Assembly: GCF_016920785.2 (NCBI RefSeq)
Contig: NW_024609836.1
Location: forward strand, 61,917,930-61,981,929
Length of the DNA: 64,000 nucleotides
Origin: Ixodes scapularis
Taxonomy: Eukaryota; Arthropoda; Arachnida; Ixodida; Ixodidae
Reading direction: 5' to 3'
Below the pieces are notes generated by a model. That model worked only from the letters and a program-made list of their open reading frames with translations. It did not search any database and was not told the origin of the DNA. Positions within the stretch are counted from its first letter, which is position 1; every line of letters starts with the position of its first letter. The translations under genes and the position numbers were made by a program. Positions 24,250 through 37,480 of this stretch are shown here, one piece after another.

Positions 24250-24935
24250 TGTTGGGCAAGTTGGTACGGTACGTTAGAAAACATGATTGCGCTTTAAAGA
24301 CGGGGACATAGGAAGGACAGACACCACAGAGTGCTAACTTTCAACTGATTTAATTCAAGAACCTCAGCGTAGAAACACACTGCGTCACCGCACCACATCT
24401 CAGCCAATCCGTGGCCCTGCCACGGAGCAAGTACGCCAACTCCTTATCCGCAAAGTCAATTGACGCCACACTGACACAACACGTGCCGGAACTATTTATA
24501 GCATCAGCCTCCATAATCTCTCTAACAGTCATATCTTTGTACCTAGCAAGAACAGTAGACAAAGCAAATAATGGTTTGCACTCGCAGTCATGATCTGTCG
24601 TGTCACTGTCACGACTGCGGGTGCAAACCATTATTTGCTTCGTCTACTGTTCTTGAGAGGCACAAAGATAGGACTGTTAGCGAGATTATGGAGGCTGACA
24701 CTATAAATAGTTCCGGCACAAGTTGTGTCAGTGTGGCGTCAATTGACTTGGCGGATAAGGAGTTGGCGTACTTGCGGTCCGTGGCAGGGCCAAGGATTGG
24801 TTGAGATGTGGTGCGGTGACACAGTCCGTTTCTACGCTGAGGTTCTTGAATTAAATCAGTTGAAAGTTAGCGCTCTGTTGTGTCTGTCCTTCCTATGTGC
24901 CCGACTTCCAAGCGCAATCATGGTTTCTACCGCAC
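24250..24935. repeat. Foldback of Penelope-like 3' ends (copy B)
   Basis: This is the same inverted arrangement as at 488-1190, with the full central palindrome present (centre near 24604). The left arm encodes the GIY-YIG-like C-terminal peptide on the minus strand and the right arm on the plus strand, with SVASIDLADKELAYL still readable. Its presence in both older and younger copies of the host element shows it was part of the element before copy C was inserted. Confidence 0.6.
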
Positions 24936-25443
24936 TTTTTAACACTAATAGAAAGCCTGTAGTGGGCCACAACTTAAGCAGTTTTCACTTCATTATCAAG
25001 AGTAATTACACATATGTGAACCATGAATATAGGCCTGCACTGAATTTTTTTCTTAAGCTGAACGTGCTATGCTCTGTTTACTATATAAATCTTTGCAGAG
25101 CTCACAATGTGCAAGTTCCTGTTTTTTTATATTTCACATGTCCCGACTGCTGGGTGTGGTAGGGACATAAGATTGATGACACCAACGAAACACAATGATT
25201 ATTTTAAGAATTTGTTTGGGTATAGCACGAGCAAGGCGATCTGCGGGAAGTTATTTCTGTGACACCGTCGAACCTATATCCGCGGGCTTTAAGTTCACAT
25301 GTTAATCATGTCTGCAGACTCCTTTTTGTAATTGGAACTCCATCCAACCCAAGATTTGAATATGTTTTTTTGCATTTTAGGCTTAGTAGTGCTTTTGCTA
25401 TTCTATTAATAGGTAAGAAAAATGCTTATTTCAAGTGGCATAC

Positions 25444-25625
25444 CTAACACCTGGTGGCACGAGGACTCCCCTGTCGTGACGCTGATCGAAAGTCACAGGC
25501 AGGGAGATACTGCGACGCTCTTGTTGCTGGGATTACCTCCCCCATGGTCCTGGCCAGACCACAGAAAAAGATTGAGTCCAAGCTTGTGGCCACTAGGATC
25601 TCCAGATCTTGAGGCACCCAAGTAG
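25444..25625 (-). other. Exon-like segment with splice sites, minus strand (copy B)
   Basis: This is the counterpart of 1686-1867, with the same acceptor (TTTTCAG) and donor (GTATGC). It differs by a few substitutions, and the splice sites are retained. The product is not recognised. Confidence 0.4.
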
Positions 25626-26334
25626 CTGAAAATAAAAACAAATCACAATCAAATACTTGGCAGAGCTACATTAGAATGGCTAGCATATTCTTTCGTGATC
25701 AGCACATAGATCCTCTTATTTTAGTCATACCCTGTTGGAAAATCTCGATGATGGAAAGACGTCGGAAAAGGCTCATACAAGCGTAACCGTAATATGGGAC
25801 ATCCTATACAAGCGAAAAAGGCGGCTCCAGTATAGTGGAATAAGGCGGAACGATACAGGTGGGCGGAACCATACAAGCGTGTCGTATTATGGGACATCCT
25901 ATACCAGCGTAGTGGATATAGGCGGAACCATGTAGGCGGACGGAACCATACATGCATAACGTAATATGGGACATCCTATACCAGCAAAAAGGCGATACCA
26001 GCATGGTGGAGCCATATGGCTCCAGCGTGTTGGTTTCGCCTTTGCACTGTTGTACAGGGCGATTTAGTTTTAAGCTTTACATATATGTTTAGAAAGGTCG
26101 TGAAAGCTATATTAATGCGGTTTGTGCAGGCGAGTTATACGGCCAGGCGTACGTAGTATAGGGACCTAGTCGTAACGATCAGTCAGATAATTAAATACAA
26201 TTTGTTAATCAACTTTTTAATTAGTGAAAATGAAAATATGGTTTCAATTAGAAACTTGCTGAGTCATTGAAAACCACAAAATCAAGTTTTTTTAGAAGGA
26301 TATAATTCAGGGGTAGCGTTTTATGCATTCTGTA

Positions 26335-26580
26335 AAAAGCTTTATTTGGACGAGTTTCTAGGTTTCAGTTTCTTATCAGAGCTCATCTCTGCGCCCACGG
26401 TCCTGTTCCCCAGGGGCATAGACACGCAACACACATGCGCCTTGCTCCCCTTCATCCTACGAGGGAGGCGAGGGGGCGGCTTCGCACTGCGGTCACCGGG
26501 CAGCTGGACCGCAGGTGCAAAGATGCGCTCTGGTAAGAAACCGAAGTCTGGAAATGCGTCCAAATTGACCATTTTTTTAT
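26335..26580. repeat. Foldback MITE in the left part of the element (copy C)
   Basis: Counterpart of 20875-21125. Both arms (GGACGAGTTTCTAGG and CCAGACTT-type pairing) are retained. Confidence 0.8.
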
Positions 26581-27600
26581 AACGACATAAAATGCTACTC
26601 GTCTTATATCTTTACAAAGAAAATTGATTTAGTGTGTTTTGATGATGCTTAGCAGGTTTCTAATTGGAACCATGGGTCTATTTTCACTGATCAAAAATTT
26701 CACAAACATACTATACTTAGAGAGAGGCTGAAGCAGTTTTGTATTTGAGAAAACACTTTTAAATCTTCTTCATTCGACCTCCAGAATCTCAAATATCAAA
26801 ATTATTTGCTAATTTAATTAATCAAGGCTGCATAGTCATTTTTAAAGCGCTGTGAAAGCACCTCCCTAGAGAGCGACGTCACAACAGCAGCTTTCAAAAT
26901 CTTTGTTCACGCATCTTCAGCGCCTATCAAAGCTATGCACGCACATGCTATTTTTTAAAAGGGCAGAAAAATGTGTCACGACTGGTGCCAGTGCCGGAGA
27001 ATATACCTAGAAAACTTGCGGTTGGACGCGCGGCCCTTAAGCGACACACGCTTGGCGGCCGAAAGGTCTTCTTACGATGTCACTGTTGGTGGGATGTTTT
27101 TTGTGTTTTCTCACGTTTAGTTATATCTTTGAGGAAAACGAACGGGATATTCAGATTCGCGGGATAAAACTACGCTAGAATGAACCTCCATCTAGTTTTC
27201 TGAAAGAAGTCTGGCACATCTCTGTAATAAGCCGACGGATCATTACAAATTAGCCTTTTATACTATGCCGCCCTGGCCATATAACTCACGTGCACAGACC
27301 GCGTAAATGTAGCTTTTACGGCTTTTTTTTAAAAAATCTGTAAAACATAGAAAAAAAACTCTGTAGAATGTCCCCCAATACGATACGATTGTATGGTTCC
27401 TTCCCCGCTTGCATTGTTCAAGAAAGACTTGTGGACATCCAGCGTTTCATTGGAATGCTGGATGTCAGCGAGTCTCTACATCAGTGAGTGGTTTCAAACA
27501 AGCATGGTGTTTGCACACCAGTAAGCTCTTATCCGAGGCTCACCAGGACCACTAAGAGCAGAGGCGAAATGTCATGACCTGGTAAATTTGGTTGCAGGTA

Positions 27601-27783
27601 TTTATTTTTACAAGAACTGCATGCAGCAAAGCTTAACTTTGCTTAAAAGAAGATTATTAAAAATTCAATACTGAACAATGGTGTCCCTTGAGCTGTCAGA
27701 CCAAACTCCCACTCTTGCCACTCAGGAGTTCCTAACTTGTGCGTAGAGGATCAGCACAACCCAGATTTGTGCTGCGAGCGCAC
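27601..27783 (-). other. Terminal-exon-like segment (copy C)
   Basis: This is the counterpart of 22144-22326. Acceptor, hydrophobic tail IWVVLILYAQV, stop (plus 27722-27724) and AATAAA (plus 27601-27606) are all preserved. Confidence 0.45.
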
Positions 27784-27944
27784 CTGCAATATAAAAGTTG
27801 AATAAACATGAGATGAAATATGAGACGTTTACAATTCTCTGTAACGTGAAATTAGAGCACAGATCTTGAGGAGGAGGATGGGAAGGTATGCCCCTCCTCC
27901 CCCTCCCCTCCTCCTCTTCTGCTCCCTCCCATTTAGCAGGAAAC

Positions 27945-28200
27945 TTCCCTGAATTTAGCGGGAAAATTTCCCCACTAAATTTAGCTGGTTAAGTTTCCCA
28001 CTAAATTTAGCGCAGAAATTGATGTCACATGACCTCAACACAAATGCAGTTTTTCCGCTAAAAGTAGCAGGGAAAATGACGTCGCATGACCGTGTCACGT
28101 CAGCCATAAAAAAATTCAGTTTCTCAGCTAGACTTAGCGGAAATATTAACGTCACATGACCACAACATTAATTCAATTTCCTGCCAAGTTTAGCTGGGTG
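27945..28200. repeat. Degenerate tandem repeat (copy C)
   Basis: Counterpart of 22490-22740, with the same unit order. Confidence 0.65.
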
Positions 28201-29699
28201 GTTACGCCGACAGCGACGCCGCGAAACGCGGAAACGGGTGCTAAGAGCTGCGCTAAAAACTAAATGCATCAGGTGAAATAAAGTGAACATTAGAGATACT
28301 GTAAGAAAAAGAAGAGAATCTAAGATTCCGTTCTCAGATCCTTCCTTTTGTCCGTTCTCAAATGTTTTGATTTCAAGAAATGTTTATCTCTTTATTCATA
28401 CCCAGAGAACCCCTCCCAGTTTCAGCATGAATGCAATAAATCAATGCAGACTAGACCTTGTAAACCATAATCCACATGAAAATTAATGTTTGCCACATAG
28501 TGATGTATGAGTCAGTGGCTCAGATCTCTAAATACATTTGTATTGAGGAACATTCTTGAATAAAACTTCTGGGCTTCGAATTCAACAGTTTGTACTTCCA
28601 TAAGGAACACTGTATGGCACTGATTTTTTTTTTTTGGTGACACATAAGAAACAGCACAGCACTGTCATCCTCGCATACCTAACAAGAATTTGTATATTTT
28701 TTTTAGCATGGCATGTGCTATTCTAATGCCCATACAGCATCCTTTAACAAAATTTCCTTTGTAGAGCTTTTTATTGGTTCTTATTTAGCTCGCACGACAG
28801 ATTCGGTACCTTGAATTCTCACTCGGCATCAACAGTTTTATATATTAATGTAATAGCGAAAGACAAGATGTATGGACTTGAGTACGGCTCAGCAAGCACA
28901 GATGTTGAGAAAAGTACTGAAGAAAACTCAAATGTCAAAATAAAAATAAGCTGGAATGTGGAATTATGGACATGGACATGAATACAGTTAGCAGATTCAA
29001 TATGAAGAATATGTGTTAGACGCACGCTCAAAGAAACCTGTTGCATCTATATTCATTCAAATTACTTTGCAGAACCCAGCGCTGCAGTCTCAGGTGGGAG
29101 TTCGCTGAATGAGTCTACTGAAAATGAGTGCAGACGGAAAAAGCAGTTTGATCTGCGATAATGAACATTACATAAGTGACATGTCATTATTACTGTTACA
29201 GTGCCGAATGTTCCAAACTGTCAGTCGCATCATTCTGTGAGTTCCCTCCGTACATTACAGGGTTTGGCTCTCTCGAATGCTTTGCGAGAAAAATGATGAA
29301 CTGGAAATATCTAGAGTAGTTCTAGAAAAACTATTTCCAGAATCTTATCTCAGCATCACAAAGAATATAAAAAGTTTCTAAAGACAAGGTTAGTGCAGGA
29401 GTTGAATAAACTAAATACTTTGTTTTTCGAAACCATCTTGCCGTAGTAAACGTATGAAGTTCTCCTAGGTAGAGCTAGTCATTACGGATGATTGTGCCCA
29501 TTGCGTACCATAAAAATTTAATTTGCGACCTACAATATTTACAAACTCAATTAACTCTGAATAAGTGGACCACTTGGCATTAAAGATTGGCCTCACCATG
29601 ACTGTCTGCCAACATCTACATAATAATTTCCATGAACCTATGTATTTCAAGAAAATATTTGGTGCGAGCTGCTTAAAACACAATAGCACTTTTTAGCAA

Positions 29700-29960
29700 G
29701 TGCTGATTGTTGGGCAAGTTGGTACGGTACGTTAGAAAACATGATTGTGCTTTGAAGACGGGGACATAGGAAGGACAGACACCACATCTCAACCAATCCG
29801 TGGCCCTGCCACGGATTGGTTGAGATGTGGTGCGGTGACACAGTCCGTTTCTACGCTGAGGTTCTTGAATTAAATCAGTTGAAAGCTAGCGCTCTGTTGT
29901 GTCTGTCCTTCCTATGTCCCCGTCTTCCAAGCGCAATCATATTTTCTACCGCACTTTTTA
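29700..29960. repeat. Collapsed Penelope foldback in copy C
   Basis: Compared with 488-1190, two deletions have removed the centre of the foldback. One is about 70 bp between repeats of ACCACA; the other is about 370 bp between two CCACGG words. What remains is a perfect palindrome at 29781-29831 with 23-bp arms and a 5-base loop (CCCTG). The endpoints at short direct repeats suggest slippage or hairpin-driven deletion. Confidence 0.85.
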
Positions 29961-30461
29961 CTAATAGAAAGCCTGTAGTGGGCCACAACTTAAGCAGTTT
30001 TCACTTCATTATAAAGAGCAATTACACATATGTGAACCATGAATATAGGCCTGCACTGAATTTTTTTCTTAAGCTGAACGTGCTATGCTCTGTTTACTAT
30101 ATAAATCTTTGCAGAGCTGACAATGTGCAAGTTCCTGTTTTTTTATATTTCACATGTCCCGACTGGTGAGTGTGGTAGGGACATAAGATTGATGACACCA
30201 ACGAAACACAATGATTATTTTAAGAATTTGTTTGGGTATAGCACGAGCAAGGCGATCTGCGGGAAGTTATTTCTGTGACACCGTCGAACCTACATCCGCG
30301 GGCTTTAAGTTCACATGTTAATCATGTCTGCAGACTCCTTTTTGTAATTGGAATTTCATCCAACCCAAGATTTGAATATGTTTTTTTTTTCATTTTAGGC
30401 TTAGTAGTGCTTTTGCTGTTCTATTAATAGGTAAGAAAAATGCTTATTTGAAGTGGCATAC

Positions 30462-30643
30462 CTAACACCTGGTGGCACGAGGACTCCCCTGTCGTGACGC
30501 AGACCGAAAGTCACAGCCAGGGAGATACTGCGATGCTCTTGTTGCTGGGATTACCTCCCCCATGGTCCTGCCCAGACCACAGAAAAAGATTGAGTCCAAG
30601 CTTGTGGCCACTAGGATCTCCAGATCTTGAGGCACCCAAGTAG
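30462..30643 (-). other. Exon-like segment with splice sites, minus strand (copy C)
   Basis: This is the counterpart of 1686-1867, nearly identical to copy A, with acceptor and donor preserved. The product is not recognised. Confidence 0.4.
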
Positions 30644-33600
30644 CTGAAAATAAAAACAAATCACAATCAAGTACTTGGCAGAGCTACATTAGAATGGCTA
30701 GCATATTCTTTCGTGATCAGCACATAGATCCTCTTATTTTAGTCATAGTCAACCCCCAGGACAAAGCTACGTAGGCATTAAAATGATGGGTACCGAATTT
30801 AGGTGAATGATCAAATGCATTCATTTAACCCCCTTTCGCCCCAACCTGAGACTTCTGTCAAATATTCACATTCAACTGTAAAGACTACAAATAAAACTAC
30901 TACTGCAATGCAAAGCCGTATAGTGGGAGAGTTTAGCCAGCGGGTGTGGCAACGGAGGCGCCGGAGAGGAGGAAAGGGAGGAGAACGCCGAAGGGGGGAG
31001 AGAGAAGGCAGCAGAGAAACAAAGAGGAGACGACCACCATTTTGACGCAAAGCTGTCTGCACGGAGCACTGTTGAGGCTACGTGTCGTCTGCTACGGGCT
31101 TATTTATTTTTTTTGCCTAAATAAAAGTGCGTTCAAACATGGAGGAACTTCTTTCTTTGGGTTTTTAAGCCACCGAGGAATAACACTATATCATTTTATT
31201 GCCAGAGCCTGCCAAATAAAAGGAAAGAACTGAAATTTGAATATCGATCCCATGCCGGGCGAATGAATGAAAATGGCGGCCCTCCCCGCTCAGCTGGGAG
31301 CAGCCTAGAGTTCACGCGCATGCGCTCACGCCTCTTGCTCTGTGCCGCGGGCTGATCAGCTCACTCGGAAGGGAGACGTTACGGCAGCGAAATCATAGAC
31401 TGCCAGACTCTCCCCATATATGGCTCTGCTGCAATGGAAAGATTTTCCTACCCTCGTGCTCAGCGAGTGTCGACTGTGGATACAACTCCGGCTCATACAC
31501 TCGCTGAACATGAGGGTAGAGTGTACCAGCAGAGGGCAGGTGTCTGTATACAAAGAGTTTAGTTGGCACACCAAGAGGCTAACGAATAAGAATGGGTACC
31601 ACTCTGAGCAAAATGCCAAAAAAGCGTGGATCTCGGCTTGACACGAACAGCGGCACTCGGTATCTATTTTAGTGACAAAGGGGTACTAAATCATTATTTT
31701 CAGCTTCCTAACTAAACTAAATATTCTTCCCGGCTTGCTTTTTAGGAAAATCTCCAAATTTACAAGAACTACTAAGACAACGTCTAAAAAAAAAAAAAAA
31801 GCAATGGCAAAACCAGCAATCGAATTCGCCTGCTCTCCAGTAGCACGACATCTATGGCAGGCAGACCTGCAGAATGAGCAAGCAGTTTAAGAAACAGAGT
31901 ATGTCCTATGTATAATTTTTTTTTATGCTGCAAAGCAAGCGCTGGAAGGAGGTTTCACGACATTAACGAAATTTCTTGCAATCAGTTCAGAACAAATTAG
32001 AGCAGTGAACTTGTCCTTGCTTCTGGCATAACGTTTTAGTGTTGCCCATGGAAACTCACATAAATTTGAAAATAAAAACAAAAAAGACTAACCTTCATAA
32101 AAAAATCTAACTTTGGCAAAGAAAAGTTACCTTGGAAAAAATATGTACAATACAGTTGTACAGCGTGCATTTGTGTGCTTAACCAATTTTGAGGCAAATC
32201 GGCGACAATGAAAAGAAGACGTTTGAGTACAATTAAGGGAAAGACAGAAAGGATGCATACCTACAACAAAAACATTTAGAACGACCACGGGCAGGAAACT
32301 CTAGTGAGGCTCTCGGAGTGACTCCCTCATATGGGCCTGTGCAGACCACAGAACAAGATCGGTCAGAGCTTGCAGCCATAAGGTGCTTCATACCATGAAG
32401 TTACAGAAGCGGGTGCAATTGGAAGCAAAGTGCATTTCATTTCTCTGAAAAACGAAGAGTTTAATAGGTAGCTTGCATTCATAAGGTGATACAGTCATGA
32501 ATGCACAGACTTTTCAATGCAGCGCTATATCACCAACTTGTTAACCATGCCGGGCAACACTAAAAACTGAGAGCATTATTTTAAACTATCTCAGCTTAAA
32601 GTTAACCACGACAGAAGCTTCAAGCCATCCTTGCAAATTCAGTGCACAAAGCAAGCCATGTGACCTTCTAGTTGGACGCCATGGTACGTCGAGCTTATAA
32701 TCATGCGTCATGCTGTTTTTGCTGCAAAGGCTTGTAGTTTCAAAAGTGGTCCAGCTTAAAGAGACTAAAAGTATAGACGTTTATGAGTGGGGCCCTCATT
32801 TAGTCTGCAGCTACATTGCCAAATAGGACGTTCCAACCGGGATGTTTGCTGCCTGTAACCACACGACCAGCTTGTGCCCAGCGATTGTTCGAGCTGAATA
32901 CATGTCCTCGACAGTGCCATTATTTGACAAGCATTTCTATGACTGTTAAACATGACTGACTTACAGAGAGACTCCACCTCAACGACTAATGACTTGGGAT
33001 ACCTAACTGAATACTGATATATCAACTAAATGCAAAACAATTACCTGGCAAGCATTAAATTTTTCAAGAGGCTGGGTCGACTCCGCATTAAGTTGAAGGA
33101 GTCGATGCGTAATAGGACAATACAAACAAAAATATGCCTTAGAATTCCTTTTGCACCCCCAAAATGATGTGTTTTTGAAGGTAAGGTACACAATGTTCTT
33201 GATTTAGAAAGTGCCTCAGCTGTACAAATGCATATGCAATAAGGGCACTTGCCAAGCCTATTCTACTCAGCTCTGTGCAGGTTAAGCTAAGTTAGAGTAT
33301 AGAAGTACATGCTCACTGACACCATCAGAAAGGCAGGGAGAAGTCTCCGTTGTTCCACCTCCAGCCCGTCTGCTACCTTCGATGACGTTTCAGCGCCTGA
33401 TGAGCCTGGAGCGAGCACATCTGTCCAAAGCGGGGTGAAAAGCACAAGCACGTGCTGGAGGACGCCCAGCCATTCTCTTTTTGTCATCGGCTATACTACA
33501 TATTTTTAGTAAGACATATTTTTAAGTGAGGAAAAGTACTGCAAATATGCAGTCCACCTTAAAGATAACAACAGTTTCCATTCACCATTTTCCAAATAAG

Positions 33601-34083
33601 TGCTCCCACCTATCGTAACATCTACACATATGGTACGTGAGTAGGTTCAGGACTGAGAGGCTAGAAAACGAAGCACTCACAAGGCTTGTCTGGCCCTTCC
33701 AACCATGCGGGTACATTCGTTGCAAGTTCCCGATTTGTAGACAAAATGATATAGAATGAGCAAATCTTGTCTACGCCCGAGGTAGAACATTGAATTGCGA
33801 TTCCCCCATATTGTGCGAACCATCCTTCAAACTGCGGTACCACCTGCAAATAAACTATGTTGTGCTGCGGCACGCGTCCATGCTGCCTGCTTCAGAGGAA
33901 AACCACTGCTCGTGTTGAAGACGACATCCCACTGTGGACAGGCAACAATTTTTAACGAACAAAAACAAAATTGATATCATTCAATAGACACAGATTGGCT
34001 CACAAAGTGTCGGCACCATGATTGTTGTTGTTGGTTTTACTCTTGCATACAAACAAAGGTGACTTCCTCTCTCCTCCGATGGA

Positions 34084-34217
34084 CAGTAAAACCCCATTAT
34101 CTTGGTGGCCCCTATTTCTTCTCGAATCGGTCACAGAGGACATAATCGCAGTCACTGAATTCCGCAAAATTAAAGGCCGCGAAAATTAAAGGTTCGCCAA
34201 CATTAAGGGGTTTACTG
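34084..34217. mobile_element. Tigger-type MITE (copy C)
   Basis: Same element as 5306-5439, with ends CAGTAAAACCCC and GGGGTTTACTG. Confidence 0.75.
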
Positions 34218-34668
34218 TTCTTCTGAGTGTCACATGATGTTAACATTTCAAGGAGGCTGAAGGTATTGGTTTAAGAAAAAATTGACCTATGAAAAAAATG
34301 CCCTTCTCCAGGTTAGGCACGCGAGGTTCTTTTGCACTACCTATAAGGTGGCAAGTTTATTTCGGCAGAGCTTTTGGTAAAACGGAGTCACAAAAGTAGC
34401 CATACTTGGCGTCAACTATTTTGTGCTGCATTATAAAGCCAGAGTAGATTCCACAGTGCGTGCTTCAGCAGAGCACTGTTTGTTGCGAGAGCATATGTGG
34501 TTTAGTGTTGCATCCCATTTGCATAATCTAGAGAAACTAGCGCTGACAGAGTTGGAGCACTCCAAATATTAACAGCCGACTGTAGAAGCATTGAGAGATG
34601 CACACATGCGAACTGTGCATTTCTTAAAGGTGGGTTCGAGCAAAGGTAAAAACAATATCTATACTTAC

Positions 34669-34854
34669 GGCGGCCATACTTGCCTTTCCCAAGCACGACC
34701 ACTTTTCCCTCGGTAGCACCATCCGGTAAGAAGCACCAGCAACACGCCCATGAGACGCCGCCGCCTCCTGGATTGAATGACGACCCGCCTGAGGTCTTGG
34801 AAGGAGATCCGGAACACTGCTTTAGGCCAGATGTTGTATCTGGTGGGGCAAAGA
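34669..34854 (-). other. Exon-like segment with glycine-loop motif (copy C)
   Basis: This is the same as 5891-6076. Acceptor, donor and the open frame are retained, with only a few substitutions. Confidence 0.4.
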
Positions 34855-35116
34855 CTAAAAGCAAAAATTAACAAATTTATCTGAAGCGCTACATTCCTAT
34901 AGGACAGCAGTATTTTTTTTAGGCCAGTGATTCGCTTTAATTAAACACAAATGGTTGGTTTATATGATGAACCATCAGCCCCTATTTTTCTTAAGTGTAA
35001 CGCAGTGTCTAACATTACGTCCGACGGAACCCGAAATAAAAATTAAAATTACGCCCAACGTAACTGTCAAGCATTCGAGTTACGTCCGACGTAACCCAAA
35101 ATAAAAATTAAAGTTA

Positions 35117-35838
35117 CCGTATTTACTCGAAAATAGGTCGAACTCTATTTGTTGGACCCACCGAGAATAAAAAAAAAAAATTCAAATATAGGTCGACTTT
35201 TTTTTATTTTTAAGAACAGGGGAAATTTTGGGCAAAAGAAAGAAACCTTTATTTACATCACTTCACAGCTTGGTAGACATCCTCGCAAATCCGCTACAGT
35301 ACTTCACTGACACCGTTGTAAAATGACGACAAGAAACGAAAGAAGGTGCGAAGCGACGAAAGACAAACTACAAAGACGCAAACAAAGCCGCCGTGTCGCC
35401 ATGAGCAACACGCGAGCCGAGCCGCCTCAAGCAACTAACAAAAGTAACATCTTTTTTTTTTTTCTTTTTTTGTGCGCGTTTGCGAGGATGGAGGACAAAG
35501 TGCATGGCGCATCGCGTTCCTCTCCTTCCCCATTGCCCAGCAAGGGGAACGCTAGAGGTGCGATGGCGAAATCCAATGCCCCAAGAGGTGCGCGCGATAG
35601 CGGCATCGGCCACCGCTGTTGTTTTCGGTTGTTTAACAAAAGCCTTTGGAAACAAGAAGCGGCGCAGCTCTACGGCAACGCCGGCTCGGTGACTCGATAG
35701 CTTCATGCCTCCGGTACGGTCGCAAAATTTGGTCGCGAATGTAGGTCGAAATTCTTTAGTCACGATTTCCGAAAAAAAAAAAAAAAATAAATAAAAGAAA
35801 AGAAAAAAAAAGGTCGACATATATTTGAATAAACACGG
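35117..35838. mobile_element. Pogo-like non-autonomous element (copy C)
   Basis: Same element as 6339-7060, flanked by TA on both sides, with the same internal deletion. Confidence 0.75.
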
Positions 35839-36339
35839 TAGTCAGCTGCGCGACGAGACACACATTATGAAAGCGATTGGTGCGAGCGATCAAGGTGATG
35901 AGCGACGTTTTCTAGAAGCCCAGGAACCGAGCGGCGCAAGCAGCGAGAGTGAGAAATCGTCGCTCGGCGCCGGCACTCGTAGCTTCTCGTCGTCGCTCGT
36001 CTCGTTGATCGCTATATTGCTTACATGCTGTTCAGAAAGGTGCTCTAAGTGGTTACCATTGCATTGGGACCAGCCTCGCATCCAACCGTAACCAGTCTTG
36101 ACTTTTTTTTAAGCCGCCCAGGTAGAAGTTAACATCGTACATACATCGTTTTCAAGCATGGCTCCTCGTTCATTGCTCGATTTACTTTTTCGTAAATGAC
36201 AAACCGCAATGAAGCACAATTATTCTAGTTCAAAATTGTCACGAACACTTGGCACGCATGCTTACACTGTAGCGCACCTCACGTAATTTAAAAGTAGAAC
36301 GAAAACGGGACGAGATTCGCTTACCGCTTCACGGAAACA

Positions 36340-37480
36340 GAGTCCTTAGGATCCTAGGCCTAACGGCCGAAATCGGAAGTCGCCTGCGGTCCGGCGATCG
36401 GACGAGTTGAGCCGGCCGCGCTGTGCTGACCCCGGCTGACCACGCCTGGTTGAACCATGAGAGGCGTCGTCGAGTTGAGAGCCAGAGACGCAGTAGAAAC
36501 GGACCGTAAAACATCTGTCCCGTAAAACGCAGAAGGAGCCAGCGCCAAAACCGCTACGTCTGGCTGCGTCGCCATCTCCGCGACGACCGGAAGTGTGTAA
36601 ACCGGGACTGGCCGGGAAGTTAGAAAAGGCGCGGCAGCGGAAGCCACTGGGCGGAAGCTTTACGTTTCGGTTTCGCTTTTCTCCGACATCGGCCACGGTC
36701 GCGGGCTGGTATGTTTGCGGCCGGTTGCGACGACGCGAGGGGCCACGAAAAGACGCCGAGTTGGCCGAGTACGAGTCACGGCCCACGATACGAGCAACGG
36801 GCCATTTGCCCCTGTCGACCGGCGATGCGGTATCCGCGGCTTAGTGTCACGATCGGTTTGTTGCCGTGCACGTTGACTCAAAGCTCGAAGTTATGCAGCT
36901 CCGTCAGTTCCGTTCCGGCACCAGCCGCACCACGTTTTCCGGTGCATCGCACGTGGAGGCTTTTCGACGCATTCAGTGAACGTAAAGATCGCGCCCGCTG
37001 TCTTCGGTGCTGTGGAAGAAGTTGGGAGACGGAAGAAGCATCAAAACCAAGGCGTTTAGGACTCCAGTCCGGGCCGCCGGTCCACTCTGAACGAGAGGCG
37101 ACGTGTGTGTGCACGCTTTGAGGAAGCCTCCACGTTTCGCCGCGCCAGACCTCGCCGATCGCGACCAGACCCCGAGTCCGAGAGGCTCTTGCGCAGCCAG
37201 GAACGGCAGCGAGGTAGGAGCTGCTCGTTCTGCGCAACCATGCAGTGCTCTACAGTGATCGGAGGTCTCGGTGTCATGCGTGCTTGCACCGAAGCCTTTG
37301 TGACCCCCTCGGACGCGCAAGTCGTACTTCGCAAAGGTTTGGACGGGGCCGCCCTCACCGAGCAGCTCCGCTAAATTCCGCTTACTTATGATCGCAATAA
37401 AAGCTTGCGTTTGTTCTCGGGAAAAAAATTGCGGGACCGCTCTCCGCGCCGCCGACGAGGTTGGCCGCCACCATGTTCTC
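36340..37480. other. CpG-rich block (copy C)
   Basis: Counterpart of 7560-8700. The 201-codon minus-strand frame is intact at 36973-37578. Confidence 0.45.
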
